DNA of 10,798 bases from ZLKRG08 sp046094385 (GTDB lineage: Bacteria; Actinomycetota; Actinomycetes; Nanopelagicales; Nanopelagicaceae), in assembly GCA_046094385.1 (NCBI GenBank), contig JBJTHJ010000012.1, positions 1 through 10,798 of the forward strand. The letters are read 5' to 3'. A model generated the notes under the pieces. It was not told the DNA's origin, made no database searches, and saw only the letters and a program-made list of their open reading frames with translations. A program made the translations under genes and the position numbers. This document shows, piece by piece, positions 1 through 5,849 of the stretch. The first letter of the stretch is position 1, and each line of letters opens with the position of its first letter.

Positions 1-162
1 GTGAAAAGTAACACCGTAAGCGCCCCGCTTTGCCAATTCATTTACGGTTCGGACCGGGTCCAACGCATCTCTGGTTGGATCCCCGAATGGATCACGCGCT
101 TGCCAACCAACAGTCCATAGACCGAAAGTGAATTTATCTGAGGGTGTTGGTGTGTATGACAT
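1..162 (-). CDS. xylA: Xylose isomerase, N-terminal part (runs off left edge)
   Basis: This reading frame was found by translating the reverse complement. It gives 54 residues from an ATG at 160-162 and stays open to base 1. The N-terminus reads MSYTPTPSDKFTFGLWTVGW, followed by QARDPFGDPTR, LDPVRTV and ending GAYGVTFH. This matches the characteristic start of actinobacterial xylose isomerases, which have a FTFGLWTVGW...RDPFG...GAYGVTFHDDD pattern. The enzyme interconverts D-xylose and D-xylulose (and glucose/fructose) with two divalent metal ions, in the cytoplasm. The metal ligands and catalytic His/Asp lie in the missing C-terminal part, so activity cannot be judged. A possible Shine-Dalgarno GAGAGG lies about 10 nt upstream of the ATG, inside an inverted repeat. 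No other xylose gene is in the window, so presence of the full pathway is unknown. Identity is confident; completeness cannot be seen. Confidence 0.9.
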   Translation of the reverse strand, partial: MSYTPTPSDKFTFGLWTVGWQARDPFGDPTRDALDPVRTVNELAKRGAYGVTFH

Positions 163-165
163 CGA

Positions 166-182
166 TATTGAGCCTCTCAATA
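166..182. repeat. Perfect 7-bp inverted repeat over the xylA ribosome-binding region
   Basis: The bases TATTGAG-CCT-CTCAATA form a perfect 7-bp inverted repeat with a 3-nt centre, ending 4 nt upstream of the xylA ATG. In the xylA transcript the centre is AGG and the left arm supplies GAG. A folded hairpin would therefore hold the only Shine-Dalgarno-like GAGAGG in stem and loop. It could be a repressor operator or a translation-limiting hairpin; the sequence does not decide between these. Confidence 0.45.
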
Positions 183-184
183 GC

Positions 185-213
185 TTGGATTTTGATTATG
201 GATAATCTATAAC
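185..213 (+). promoter_or_regulatory. Candidate promoter of the tRNA-Leu gene
   Basis: TTGGAT (185-190) and TATAAC (208-213, five of six to TATAAT) are spaced by 17 nt. They would start transcription about 55 nt before the tRNA. The pair overlaps the opposite-facing candidate xylA promoter, so the two would compete for polymerase if both are real. The -35 box is weak. A second possible pair, TTGATT (192-197) and TAATCT (214-219), cannot be excluded. Confidence 0.3.
194..207. promoter_or_regulatory. Inverted repeat GATTAT-GG-ATAATC, candidate operator in a divergent promoter region
   Basis: A perfect 6-bp inverted repeat with a 2-nt centre lies between xylA and the tRNA-Leu gene. It overlaps the -10-like box proposed for xylA (204-209) and the spacer of the promoter proposed for the tRNA. 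Such a position is typical of a repressor site. No regulator gene is visible in the window, so the binding protein is unknown. A/T-rich sequence makes short palindromes fairly common, so confidence is low. Confidence 0.3.
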
Positions 214-232
214 TAATCTTCTCCCGTTCCAA
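204..232 (-). promoter_or_regulatory. Candidate promoter of xylA
   Basis: On the minus strand TTGGAA (227-232) and TAGATT (204-209) are separated by exactly 17 nt. Each matches the housekeeping-sigma consensus at four of six positions, and the -10 box fits the actinobacterial TANNNT form. The predicted start near 197 would give a leader of about 35 nt that includes the inverted repeat at 166-182. This is a consensus match only. Confidence 0.35.
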
Positions 233-275
233 TACTTAACTCTTCGAATCAGATGGGTTCTGGTTGGTATCACTC

Positions 276-359
276 GCGGGAGTGGTGAAACGGCAGACAC
301 GCAGGTCTTAGGAACCTGTGCCTTACGGCGTGTGGGTTCAAGTCCCACCTCCCGCACCA
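276..359 (+). tRNA. tRNA-Leu (anticodon UAG), CCA encoded
   Basis: The sequence folds as a class II tRNA. The acceptor stem pairs GCGGGAG (276-282) with CTCCCGC (349-355). The anticodon stem pairs CAGGT (302-306) with ACCTG (314-318) around loop CTTAGGA, with anticodon TAG at 309-311. The long variable arm spans 319-331 with a GCC/GGC stem, as expected for leucine tRNAs. The T stem pairs GTGGG with CCCAC around TTCAAGT. The discriminator is A356, as leucyl-tRNA synthetase requires, and the CCA end is encoded at 357-359. It reads CUA and, by wobble, other CUN leucine codons. The neighbouring metY gene is convergent, with its stop 24 nt further on. No clear T-rich terminator follows the tRNA. 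Confidence 0.97.
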
Positions 360-383
360 GAAGCAAATTAGATTTTCAAAATG

Positions 384-1691
384 TCATTTTGCATTTAGAA
401 ATCCCAATTCCAAATCAGCTTTAATATCCTCAAAATCTTCGATACCGATACTTAATCTGATCATCCCTGGATTGATTCCAGCCTCACGCATTCCCTCTTC
501 GCCTAATTGACTATGTGTTGTCGATGCCGGATGAATTACCAACGAGCGAACATCACCGATGTTCGCAACATGCCTAAATAACTTCAATCCCTCGACAAAT
601 TTCATACCAGCGCTCTTGCCACCTTTTATCTCAAATGACATCACAGCTCCGCCACCCTTAGGCGCGTACTTTCTCTGATTTTGATACCACTCTGAAGATG
701 GCAATCCGCAATACATAACTTGTTCAACTTGTGGATGACTAGCTAGCCACTCAGCGATTCTCTGAGCATTCTCAAGATGCACTCTCATTCGCATGCTCAA
801 AGTCTCCATGCCCTGAGCTAAAAGCCATGCATTAAATGGTGATACCGAAGATCCGAAGTCTCGTAACAGTTGAACTCTGGCTTTGATGATAAAAGCCATA
901 TTTCCCACTCCGGAGTTGACACCAAAATCTCGGGCATAAACTAAATTGTTGTAACTTGCATCCGGTTGATTAAACCCAGGAAATTTCTCTGGGTATTTTG
1001 AATAGTCAAAATTACCAGAATCTACGATCGCTCCAACTATCGCGCTGCCATGGCCTGATAAGAATTTAGTTGCAGAGTGGGTAATCACATCAGCTCCGTA
1101 ATCAAATGGCCTAGTCACAAAAGGGGTGGCAATGGTGTTATCAACTATCCAAGGAATCCCAAAGCTATGTGCGACTCCTGCGATACCTTCAATATCCAAG
1201 GCTGCTGCAATTGGATTGGAGATGCCCTCACCAAAGAAAGCTTTGGTATTTGGTCTAACTGAACTTTTCCAAGAATCTAAATTATTGGCATCTTCTACGA
1301 AGGTAGTTTCAACGCCCCACTTTGGCAGTGTGTAATTTAGAAGGTTATAAATTCCTCCATAGATATTTCTACTTGAAACCACATGATCGCCCGCTTCAGC
1401 TAGATTCATGATGGCCATTGCGGTAGCAGCCATTCCTGATGAGACCAGCAAAGAGCCGATACCACCCTCAAGCTTGGTCAATCGTTGCTCAACTACATCT
1501 TGGGTGGGGTTAGTCATTCGGGTGTAGGAGTTTCCAAACTCTTTTAACGCAAAGAGGTTTGCGGCATGGTCGGTGTTTTTGAACTGATAAGCAGTGGTCT
1601 GGTGGATCGGAAGATTTATCGAGCCGAAATTCCCATCTGGCTGCTGTCCCGCATGTATCTGATTTGTGTTAAATGCCCAATCTTCAGTCAT
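384..1691 (-). CDS. metY: O-acetylhomoserine aminocarboxypropyltransferase (sulfhydrylase)
   Basis: This 435-residue PLP enzyme makes homocysteine from O-acetylhomoserine and sulfide, the direct-sulfhydrylation route to methionine, in the cytoplasm. It belongs to the Cys/Met-metabolism PLP family. Visible motifs are YTRMTNPT (56-63), SSGMAA (84-89, cofactor phosphate region), VDNT with Asp184 facing the pyridine nitrogen, and SATKFLSGHG with Lys209 as the Schiff-base lysine. The length of about 430 residues and the N-terminal TNQIHAGQ..D motif favour MetY over cystathionine gamma-synthase or beta-lyase, which are usually nearer 380-400. Start ATG 1689-1691 is supported by an AGAGGGGAG Shine-Dalgarno about 5 nt upstream. 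No metX (homoserine acetyltransferase) is adjacent, although the two often sit together. No SAM riboswitch was recognised in the short leader. The gene is divergent from the coiled-coil gene at 1813. Confidence 0.92.
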   Translation of the reverse strand: MTEDWAFNTNQIHAGQQPDGNFGSINLPIHQTTAYQFKNTDHAANLFALKEFGNSYTRMTNPTQDVVEQRLTKLEGGIGSLLVSSGMAATAMAIMNLAEAGDHVVSSRNIYGGIYNLLNYTLPKWGVETTFVEDANNLDSWKSSVRPNTKAFFGEGISNPIAAALDIEGIAGVAHSFGIPWIVDNTIATPFVTRPFDYGADVITHSATKFLSGHGSAIVGAIVDSGNFDYSKYPEKFPGFNQPDASYNNLVYARDFGVNSGVGNMAFIIKARVQLLRDFGSSVSPFNAWLLAQGMETLSMRMRVHLENAQRIAEWLASHPQVEQVMYCGLPSSEWYQNQRKYAPKGGGAVMSFEIKGGKSAGMKFVEGLKLFRHVANIGDVRSLVIHPASTTHSQLGEEGMREAGINPGMIRLSIGIEDFEDIKADLELGFLNAK

Positions 1692-1716
1692 CGCGTCTCC
1701 CCTCTAGCTACCCATA

Positions 1717-1745
1717 AGGCTAGACCTGCCCATTAAGCAGTTCAA
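1717..1745 (-). promoter_or_regulatory. Candidate promoter of metY
   Basis: On the minus strand TTGAAC (1740-1745) and TAGCCT (1717-1722) are spaced by exactly 17 nt. The first keeps TTGA of the -35 consensus and the second fits the actinobacterial TANNNT -10 form. The predicted start near 1710 gives a leader of about 20 nt, too short for a riboswitch. Confidence 0.4.
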
Positions 1746-1757
1746 GCATTCGGGGTG

Positions 1758-1784
1758 TTGCCACACTTTTTATTCCATTAAAGT
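1758..1784 (+). promoter_or_regulatory. Weak candidate promoter of the coiled-coil/acyltransferase unit
   Basis: TTGCCA (1758-1763) and TAAAGT (1779-1784) could form a promoter facing the gene at 1813. The 15-nt spacer is shorter than optimal. An 8-bp palindrome, ACCTAGGT, lies at 1790-1797 just before the AAGGAG Shine-Dalgarno and could be a regulatory site. The rest of the 121-nt gap between metY and this gene shows nothing else recognisable. Confidence 0.25.
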
Positions 1785-1812
1785 TAGCGACCTAGGTAGT
1801 AAGGAGTCACCC

Positions 1813-2610
1813 GTGGCAAAGAAGAACGGTTTCTTCAATTGGGTTGGTTACAAAGAAGAGTCCGAACCATCTCTTTCGTCTGTCGATCGTATTCGCGAAC
1901 TTGAATCGCAATTGGCAGATCTGCGTTCGCGCCGAGATATCCGTAGCTTGTCCAAAGAGGAATTTGAGATACTGGCAACTGAAACTGCAGTTGCAATGAT
2001 CAAATCAGCACAAATCCGTGAATCAAAAGCGCAAGCCGCATCAGATCGCCTTGTAAATGAGACTCAACGTCAAGCCAAAGAGACTTTAGAAGCTGCGCAG
2101 GATAAAGCACAATCGATTCTCAGTGGTGCAGAGGCCAGAGGTCGCAAATATCTAAAAGCAGCTGAGGATGAAGCCACTGAAAAGTTAGAACAAGCAGAGC
2201 TTGCAGCAGAAGAGCTACTCGATCAGAGAAAACGTGAAGGATCCGCGCTATTAAATGCAGCTCGTCGTGAAGGCGAGCAGATAATCAGTGGTGCTACTCG
2301 CGATGTATTGGATTATCGCCAATGGTTAAGTGGCGTCATGGATGAAGCAGGACGACTTTATAAGATTCAAACTCAATCTTTGGATGCAGCAGAAGAGGCG
2401 ATCCATGCAAGTCGTAATCGACTTGAAAGTGCATATAGCCGACTTGCAGAATTACGCACACATGTTTTGGATAACATCAAAGAAGACGGCAAATTGGTTT
2501 CAAATCAACCCGTTAGTGTAAAGAGTGAGCGAACTCGAACTGCAATCGCTGCTCCAACTAAGAAGAAGAGTTCCAAGAAAAAGACTCAAGCAAAACTCAA
2601 GAAAAAATAA
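1813..2610 (+). CDS. Coiled-coil DivIVA/FilP-like protein with lysine-rich C-terminal tail
   Basis: The product is a 265-residue soluble, charged, almost wholly helical protein with no signal peptide or membrane segment. A short N-terminal part (1-22) contains a FFNW patch. A coiled coil starts near residue 24 (VDRIRELESQLADLRSRRD). It is followed by a long Ala/Glu/Lys/Arg-rich rod at about 60-160 with repeated A-x-x-E/R-A-type turns, such as AAQDKAQSI, AEARGRKYLKAAEDEA and AARREGEQI, and a further helical stretch to about 220. The last 17 residues (249-265) are mostly lysine, like a histone H1 tail. The rod resembles actinobacterial DivIVA-type scaffold proteins (FilP, Scy, SepIVA), but the canonical DivIVA N-terminal membrane-binding motif is absent, so no symbol is given. 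Start GTG 1813 is fixed by AAGGAG at 1801-1806 with a 6-nt spacer. The stop lies 3 nt before the acyltransferase start, so the two genes are very likely cotranscribed. A role as polar or septal scaffold, possibly touching nucleic acid through the tail, is inference. Confidence 0.8.
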   Translation: MAKKNGFFNWVGYKEESEPSLSSVDRIRELESQLADLRSRRDIRSLSKEEFEILATETAVAMIKSAQIRESKAQAASDRLVNETQRQAKETLEAAQDKAQSILSGAEARGRKYLKAAEDEATEKLEQAELAAEELLDQRKREGSALLNAARREGEQIISGATRDVLDYRQWLSGVMDEAGRLYKIQTQSLDAAEEAIHASRNRLESAYSRLAELRTHVLDNIKEDGKLVSNQPVSVKSERTRTAIAAPTKKKSSKKKTQAKLKKK

Positions 2611-2613
2611 GCT

Positions 2614-4353
2614 GTGTCCACCCCGAAAGGGATTCGCTACATCCCCGCAATCGATGGCCTACGCGCTATCGCCGTAATTGCAGTGATGCTCTATCACTTG
2701 GGTTTCAATTGGATACCTGGTGGGTTCTTAGGCGTTGATCTCTTCTTTGTAATCTCAGGTTATGTAATCACTAGATTGTTACTGGATTCAATCCAACGCT
2801 CTGGCGGCTTGGATCTGCGCGGATTCTATTCCGGCAGAATCCGAAGACTGTTGCCACCTTTGATCTTCATGTTGGTAATTACCGCAATTTTCATTGGGGT
2901 ATGGGCGCCAGATTCCATGAGACGTTTTCTGACCGATGCGCCATTTGCCATCGCTGGAGTGATGAATTGGTGGCTAGTATTTAAAGAGCAGGATTACTTT
3001 GAATCCTTCGGAAGGCCACCACTTTTGCAACACACCTGGTCTTTGGGAGTTGAAGCCCAGTACTACCTATTTTGGCCGCTGATCCTGCTGTTTGTGCTTA
3101 AGTTCTTTGGCAAGAAGGTAATTCCAACTGCAGCGCTATTAATCGCAACTTTCTCTGGAATTGCACTCTTCCTGGCATCGCTTCGCGCTGATATCTCTGG
3201 CAATCAAGATATCAGCCATGTCTACTTTGGAACCGATACCCATTCAATCGGATTATTTTTGGGTTCAGCGTTGGCCGTAAGTTGGATTCCCCAAAATCTT
3301 CGTATCAATATTGAGAAAAGGGCTCAAGATTTCATAGATTTTGTCGGAGTATTTGGCCTAATTGGATTAATTGCAACTTTCTTATTCATCAAAGAATCAG
3401 ATCCGACTTCGTATCGGATTGCATTCCCATTGGTAGGAATATTGGGATGTGCGATCATCTTGTCTGTTGTCCATCCAGCCTCACGATTTGCACCATTGCT
3501 GCAACATCCGATCATGGTTTGGATAGGTGAACGCTCATACGCCATATATCTCTGGCATTGGATCGTCTTTCAATTAACTAGACCAGCACAAGATTTAACT
3601 GGCTCTACTTGGGCGCTCTATCTATTTAGAATCTTGGTGGTCTTCGCACTTGCTGATATCTCCCAAAGATGGATCGAATTACCATTTAGAAATGGGGTAA
3701 TCTCAAGTTGGTTCCGAGGCATGAAATATCGGACCAAAGAGGTTCAGCGCCGACAGAAAGCACTGGTCTTGCTAGTGGTGGTAGGACTAGGCACCTCGGT
3801 TGGTTTGGTCAGTAACAATGCATTGGCTATTGCAGAGCGAAACCAAGCGGTTGTGCGGGAGATGTTCAAAGAGAATCAAGTGGCGACTGAGAGCAAGATT
3901 CCTGGACTGTGGGTGGTAGGCGACTCAGTAATACTTGGTATTAGAAGTCAGTTAGATTCCAAACATCATATTGGTCTGATCAATGCCAGAGTCGGAAGGC
4001 AGGCTTTCGAATTACTAGAGGTAATCAAACGCGATAAACCAAAGATGTCAGATAGCACTACCATCATCAATCTTGGAAATAATAATAGATTACAAGAATC
4101 AGAAGTGGCAGAACTTTTTTACGAGTTAAGAGAGCAACCTTTGGTGATCGTGGTCAATACGGCAGTTCCTCGTGGCTGGCGCGATGAGAACAATCAAATA
4201 ATTGATGTGGAAGCTGCCAAGTATTCCAACATCAAAGTCGTGGATTGGGCCAAAAAGTCAGAAAACCATCCGGAGTATTTCGCTCCGGATGGTGTTCATC
4301 TAATTCCAAATGGAATTTCAGCTTACATTGAAGCTATTGAAGTCTTCCTGTAA
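2614..4353 (+). CDS. Membrane O-acyltransferase (acyltransferase-3) fused to SGNH domain, OafA/OatA-like
   Basis: The protein has 579 residues. The N-terminal two thirds (about 8-360) is an acyltransferase-3 domain with about ten membrane segments. Family landmarks are YIPAIDGLRAIAVIAVMLYH (9-28, conserved His28), GGFLGVDLFFVISGYVIT (36-53), RIRRLLPPL (75-83) and QHTWSLGVEAQYYLFWP (139-155). A further membrane segment at about 383-400 leads to an exported SGNH hydrolase-like domain. Its GDS block is at 436-438 (Ser438), NLGNN at 486-490, and DGVH at 559-562 gives the Asp559/His562 pair. This two-domain form carries acetyl groups across the membrane and transfers them to cell-wall or surface glycans, as in OatA or OafA; the substrate here is unknown. 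The GTG start has no good Shine-Dalgarno and sits 3 nt after the previous stop, suggesting translational coupling. Codons 551-560 overlap a perfect 11-bp inverted repeat that looks like the terminator of the opposing gene. Confidence 0.9.
   Translation: MSTPKGIRYIPAIDGLRAIAVIAVMLYHLGFNWIPGGFLGVDLFFVISGYVITRLLLDSIQRSGGLDLRGFYSGRIRRLLPPLIFMLVITAIFIGVWAPDSMRRFLTDAPFAIAGVMNWWLVFKEQDYFESFGRPPLLQHTWSLGVEAQYYLFWPLILLFVLKFFGKKVIPTAALLIATFSGIALFLASLRADISGNQDISHVYFGTDTHSIGLFLGSALAVSWIPQNLRINIEKRAQDFIDFVGVFGLIGLIATFLFIKESDPTSYRIAFPLVGILGCAIILSVVHPASRFAPLLQHPIMVWIGERSYAIYLWHWIVFQLTRPAQDLTGSTWALYLFRILVVFALADISQRWIELPFRNGVISSWFRGMKYRTKEVQRRQKALVLLVVVGLGTSVGLVSNNALAIAERNQAVVREMFKENQVATESKIPGLWVVGDSVILGIRSQLDSKHHIGLINARVGRQAFELLEVIKRDKPKMSDSTTIINLGNNNRLQESEVAELFYELREQPLVIVVNTAVPRGWRDENNQIIDVEAAKYSNIKVVDWAKKSENHPEYFAPDGVHLIPNGISAYIEAIEVFL
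4252..4293 (-). terminator. Intrinsic terminator for the 4358-5158 gene, inside the opposing acyltransferase gene
   Basis: On the minus strand, ACCATCCGGAG (4293-4283) and CTCCGGATGGT (4275-4265) form a perfect 11-bp stem around a 7-nt loop, CGAAATA. Immediately after the stem comes a T-rich tract with TTTT, then CTGAC, then TTTTT (4265-4252). This is the form of a Rho-independent terminator about 64 nt downstream of the minus-strand stop at 4358. On the plus strand the same hairpin is not followed by a T tract, so it should act in one direction only. The tract is interrupted, so strength is uncertain. Confidence 0.6.
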
Positions 4354-4357
4354 TTAA

Positions 4358-5158
4358 TTATTCGTACTGACCTGGTAGGCCGAAGACTTTGCCTTCTGCC
4401 TTCTGTCCATCACTGTAAACAGCTGAGATCTTGAATGAGGTCCATCCTGCAGTGTCGCTCTTGGTAATGTCATATTTGAATACGTCAGTACCGACAGTGG
4501 TTACCTCTTTGAAAGCTCCACCATTTGAACTAAATTCAATGCTGTAACCAGTTAGACCATCAGTTGCAGTGGATGCGTTCCAGAAAATGGTTGCGCCGGT
4601 AGCTGTGTACTTTGCAACAATGCCAAGTGGTGCAGCTGTTGTTCCAACTTCAGCAGCTGCGCTCTCGGTGGGAGTTGCTTCAGCGCTTGCCTCTGCGGTT
4701 GCCTCTGCGGTTGGAGAGACGCTCTCCATGGGTGTCATCGTCTCGCTTGTTGTTGAATCTGAACCACGAGATAGCACGATCGCACCGAGCGCTAAGATTC
4801 CAATTACCACGGCGAGTACTACACGATTAGAGCTGGCTGCTTTTTTGGAAGGCGCTGAGCTTGCAGGTGAAACTGCAGATGAACTTACCTCCGCAGGTTT
4901 GCTCTGAATAGTTTTGGTTGTTACACGTGCGCCACCTACTGGAACCGGTGGCACCACAATCTTGGTAGCAGCGGCGCGTTTAGCTGGCGCTTTCTTGGTT
5001 ACCTTCTTGGTTACCTTCTTAGCTGATTTCTTTGCAACTGCCTTTTTGGCTACCGCTTTCTTTGCAACCTTCTTTGCAGGCGCTTTTTTAGCGCTCTTCT
5101 TTACCGCCTTCTTAGTAGCTTTTTTGGCGACTTTCTTGGCAACTTTCTTTGTAGCCAC
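4358..5158 (-). CDS. Histone H1-like lysine/alanine tail - membrane anchor - fibronectin III-like protein
   Basis: The product has 266 residues in four parts. Residues 1-60 are almost purely K, A, V and T with repeated AKK/TKK/VAKK units, like bacterial histone H1-like (HU-tail or Hc1-type) DNA-binding tails. Residues 61-110 are a Ser/Pro/Ala-rich linker. Residues 112-130 (VVLAVVIGILALGAIVLSR) form one hydrophobic helix. After it, 131-176 is a Thr/Glu/Ser/Ala-rich low-charge stalk, and 177-266 resembles a fibronectin type III domain (conserved IFWN, GYSIEFS and FKISAVYSDG). The strongly basic N-terminus should stay inside and the FN3 domain outside. The protein would thus link nucleic acid or another acidic partner in the cytoplasm to the envelope; this function is inference. 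The GTG start (5156-5158) follows AGGAG (5165-5169) by 6 nt. The stop is 4 nt from the convergent acyltransferase stop. In-frame 12-bp tandem repeats suggest growth by slippage. The basic tail could instead bind RNA, polyphosphate or anionic lipid. Confidence 0.85.
   Translation of the reverse strand: MATKKVAKKVAKKATKKAVKKSAKKAPAKKVAKKAVAKKAVAKKSAKKVTKKVTKKAPAKRAAATKIVVPPVPVGGARVTTKTIQSKPAEVSSSAVSPASSAPSKKAASSNRVVLAVVIGILALGAIVLSRGSDSTTSETMTPMESVSPTAEATAEASAEATPTESAAAEVGTTAAPLGIVAKYTATGATIFWNASTATDGLTGYSIEFSSNGGAFKEVTTVGTDVFKYDITKSDTAGWTSFKISAVYSDGQKAEGKVFGLPGQYE
4689..4712 (-). repeat. 12-bp tandem repeat in the stalk-coding region
   Basis: Two exact copies of GCCTCTGCGGTT (plus-strand reading) lie end to end at 4689-4700 and 4701-4712. 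On the coding (minus) strand they encode two TAEA units in the Thr/Ala/Glu stalk just outside the membrane. The unit keeps frame, so slippage would lengthen or shorten the stalk without breaking the protein. Confidence 0.8.
4994..5017 (-). repeat. 12-bp tandem repeat in the histone-like tail
   Basis: Two exact copies of CTTGGTTACCTT (plus-strand reading) lie end to end at 4994-5005 and 5006-5017. They encode the KKVTKKVT part of the lysine-rich tail. The whole stretch from about 4975 to 5158 is low-complexity DNA made of near-repeats of lysine and alanine codons, but this is the clearest exact duplication. Confidence 0.8.
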
Positions 5159-5224
5159 TGATTTCTCCTAAATTACTGCTTTGTATTTGTACTTGTCTTG
5201 AATGATGGAATCTTACTACTCCTA

Positions 5225-5254
5225 ATTTTACCTGATTTTCTATTTAATTATGAA
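5225..5254 (-). promoter_or_regulatory. Candidate promoter of the histone-like membrane protein gene
   Basis: On the minus strand TTCATA (5249-5254, four of six to consensus) and TAAAAT (5225-5230, five of six) are spaced by 18 nt. They overlap the end of rdgB and would give a leader of about 60 nt. No hairpin terminator was seen after rdgB, so read-through from the long upstream operon is also possible. Confidence 0.3.
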
Positions 5255-5830
5255 AGGGGCGATTGCTCGTAGCGCCTTACCTCGATGGCTAATCTCATCT
5301 TTTTGGCTTGCACTCAGCTCAGCAGCCGAGCAATTCATGCCTTCTGGCTGAAATAGCGGGTCATAGCCAAAACCACCACTACCCCTAGTTTCACGAAGGA
5401 TCCTGCCTAGAAATCTGCCCTCTGCAACTTTTTCAAATCCATCCGGATGCACATAAGCGGCGACACAGATGAAATACGCCGTTCGCTTCTCATCAGGCAC
5501 TGATTTCAATTCATCCAAGAGTTTAAAATTGTTAGCAGCATCTCCTAAGCCAGAATATCTCGCTGAATAGATACCTGGAGCGCCACCAAGGTAATCGACA
5601 CAGATTCCACTGTCATCTGCCAAAGCAGGTAGACCGGTTATTGCTGAAATCGTCCTTGCTTTGAGTAAAGAGTTCTCCTCAAATGTGCTTCCGGTCTCTT
5701 CAATCTCACCGATCTCTGGAAAGCGATCTAAACCAATAACTTCAAGGGTAGTTGCATTTAATTGATCAAGAATTCTTCGAAACTCAATTACTTTGCCTTG
5801 ATTCTTGGTGGCTAGAATTAATTTATTCAT
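5240..5830 (-). CDS. rdgB: XTP/dITP diphosphatase (non-canonical purine NTP pyrophosphatase)
   Basis: This 196-residue cytoplasmic enzyme hydrolyses XTP, ITP and dITP to monophosphate plus pyrophosphate, keeping deaminated purines out of DNA and RNA. It is the normal length for the Ham1/RdgB family. Landmarks run in order: LATKNQGKVIEF (6-17), substrate loop, EETGSTFEENSLLKA (44-58), ADDSGICVDYLGGAPGIYSARYSG (71-94, with Asp72 in the position of the catalytic aspartate), RGSGGFGYDPLF (149-160, base pocket) and AELSASQKDEISHRGKAL (170-187). Start ATG 5828-5830 lies 19 nt after the rph stop in a very A/T-rich linker with no clear Shine-Dalgarno; coupling to rph is likely. It is the last gene of the minus-strand run, and rph-rdgB adjacency is common in actinobacteria. 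Confidence 0.95.
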   Translation of the reverse strand: MNKLILATKNQGKVIEFRRILDQLNATTLEVIGLDRFPEIGEIEETGSTFEENSLLKARTISAITGLPALADDSGICVDYLGGAPGIYSARYSGLGDAANNFKLLDELKSVPDEKRTAYFICVAAYVHPDGFEKVAEGRFLGRILRETRGSGGFGYDPLFQPEGMNCSAAELSASQKDEISHRGKALRAIAPFIIK

Positions 5831-5849
5831 TACTTTTATTAATTAATAA

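Noticed and set aside
377..391. CAAAATG-T-CATTTTG palindrome over the metY stop, considered as terminator for metY or the tRNA
   Set aside because: The centre is one base, so a real hairpin would keep only about five A/T-rich pairs, and no T tract follows on either strand.
384..1691. metB/metC (cystathionine gamma-synthase or beta-lyase) instead of metY
   Set aside because: Length of 435 residues and the N-terminal and active-site pattern fit O-acetylhomoserine sulfhydrylase better.
1692..1740. SAM riboswitch or other methionine-responsive leader before metY
   Set aside because: The leader after the candidate promoter is only about 20 nt and no riboswitch stems were recognised.
4569..4907. 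112-residue plus-strand open frame opposite the FN3/stalk region
   Set aside because: Antisense shadow of low-complexity Ala/Thr/Glu codons; composition follows the coding strand.
4914..5171. Open frame on the plus strand coding for a very hydrophobic Phe/Leu/Ala-rich 85-residue peptide
   Set aside because: It is the antisense of the lysine/alanine repeat region; AAG/GCT-type codons read backwards always give Phe, Leu and Ala. No SD or separate support.
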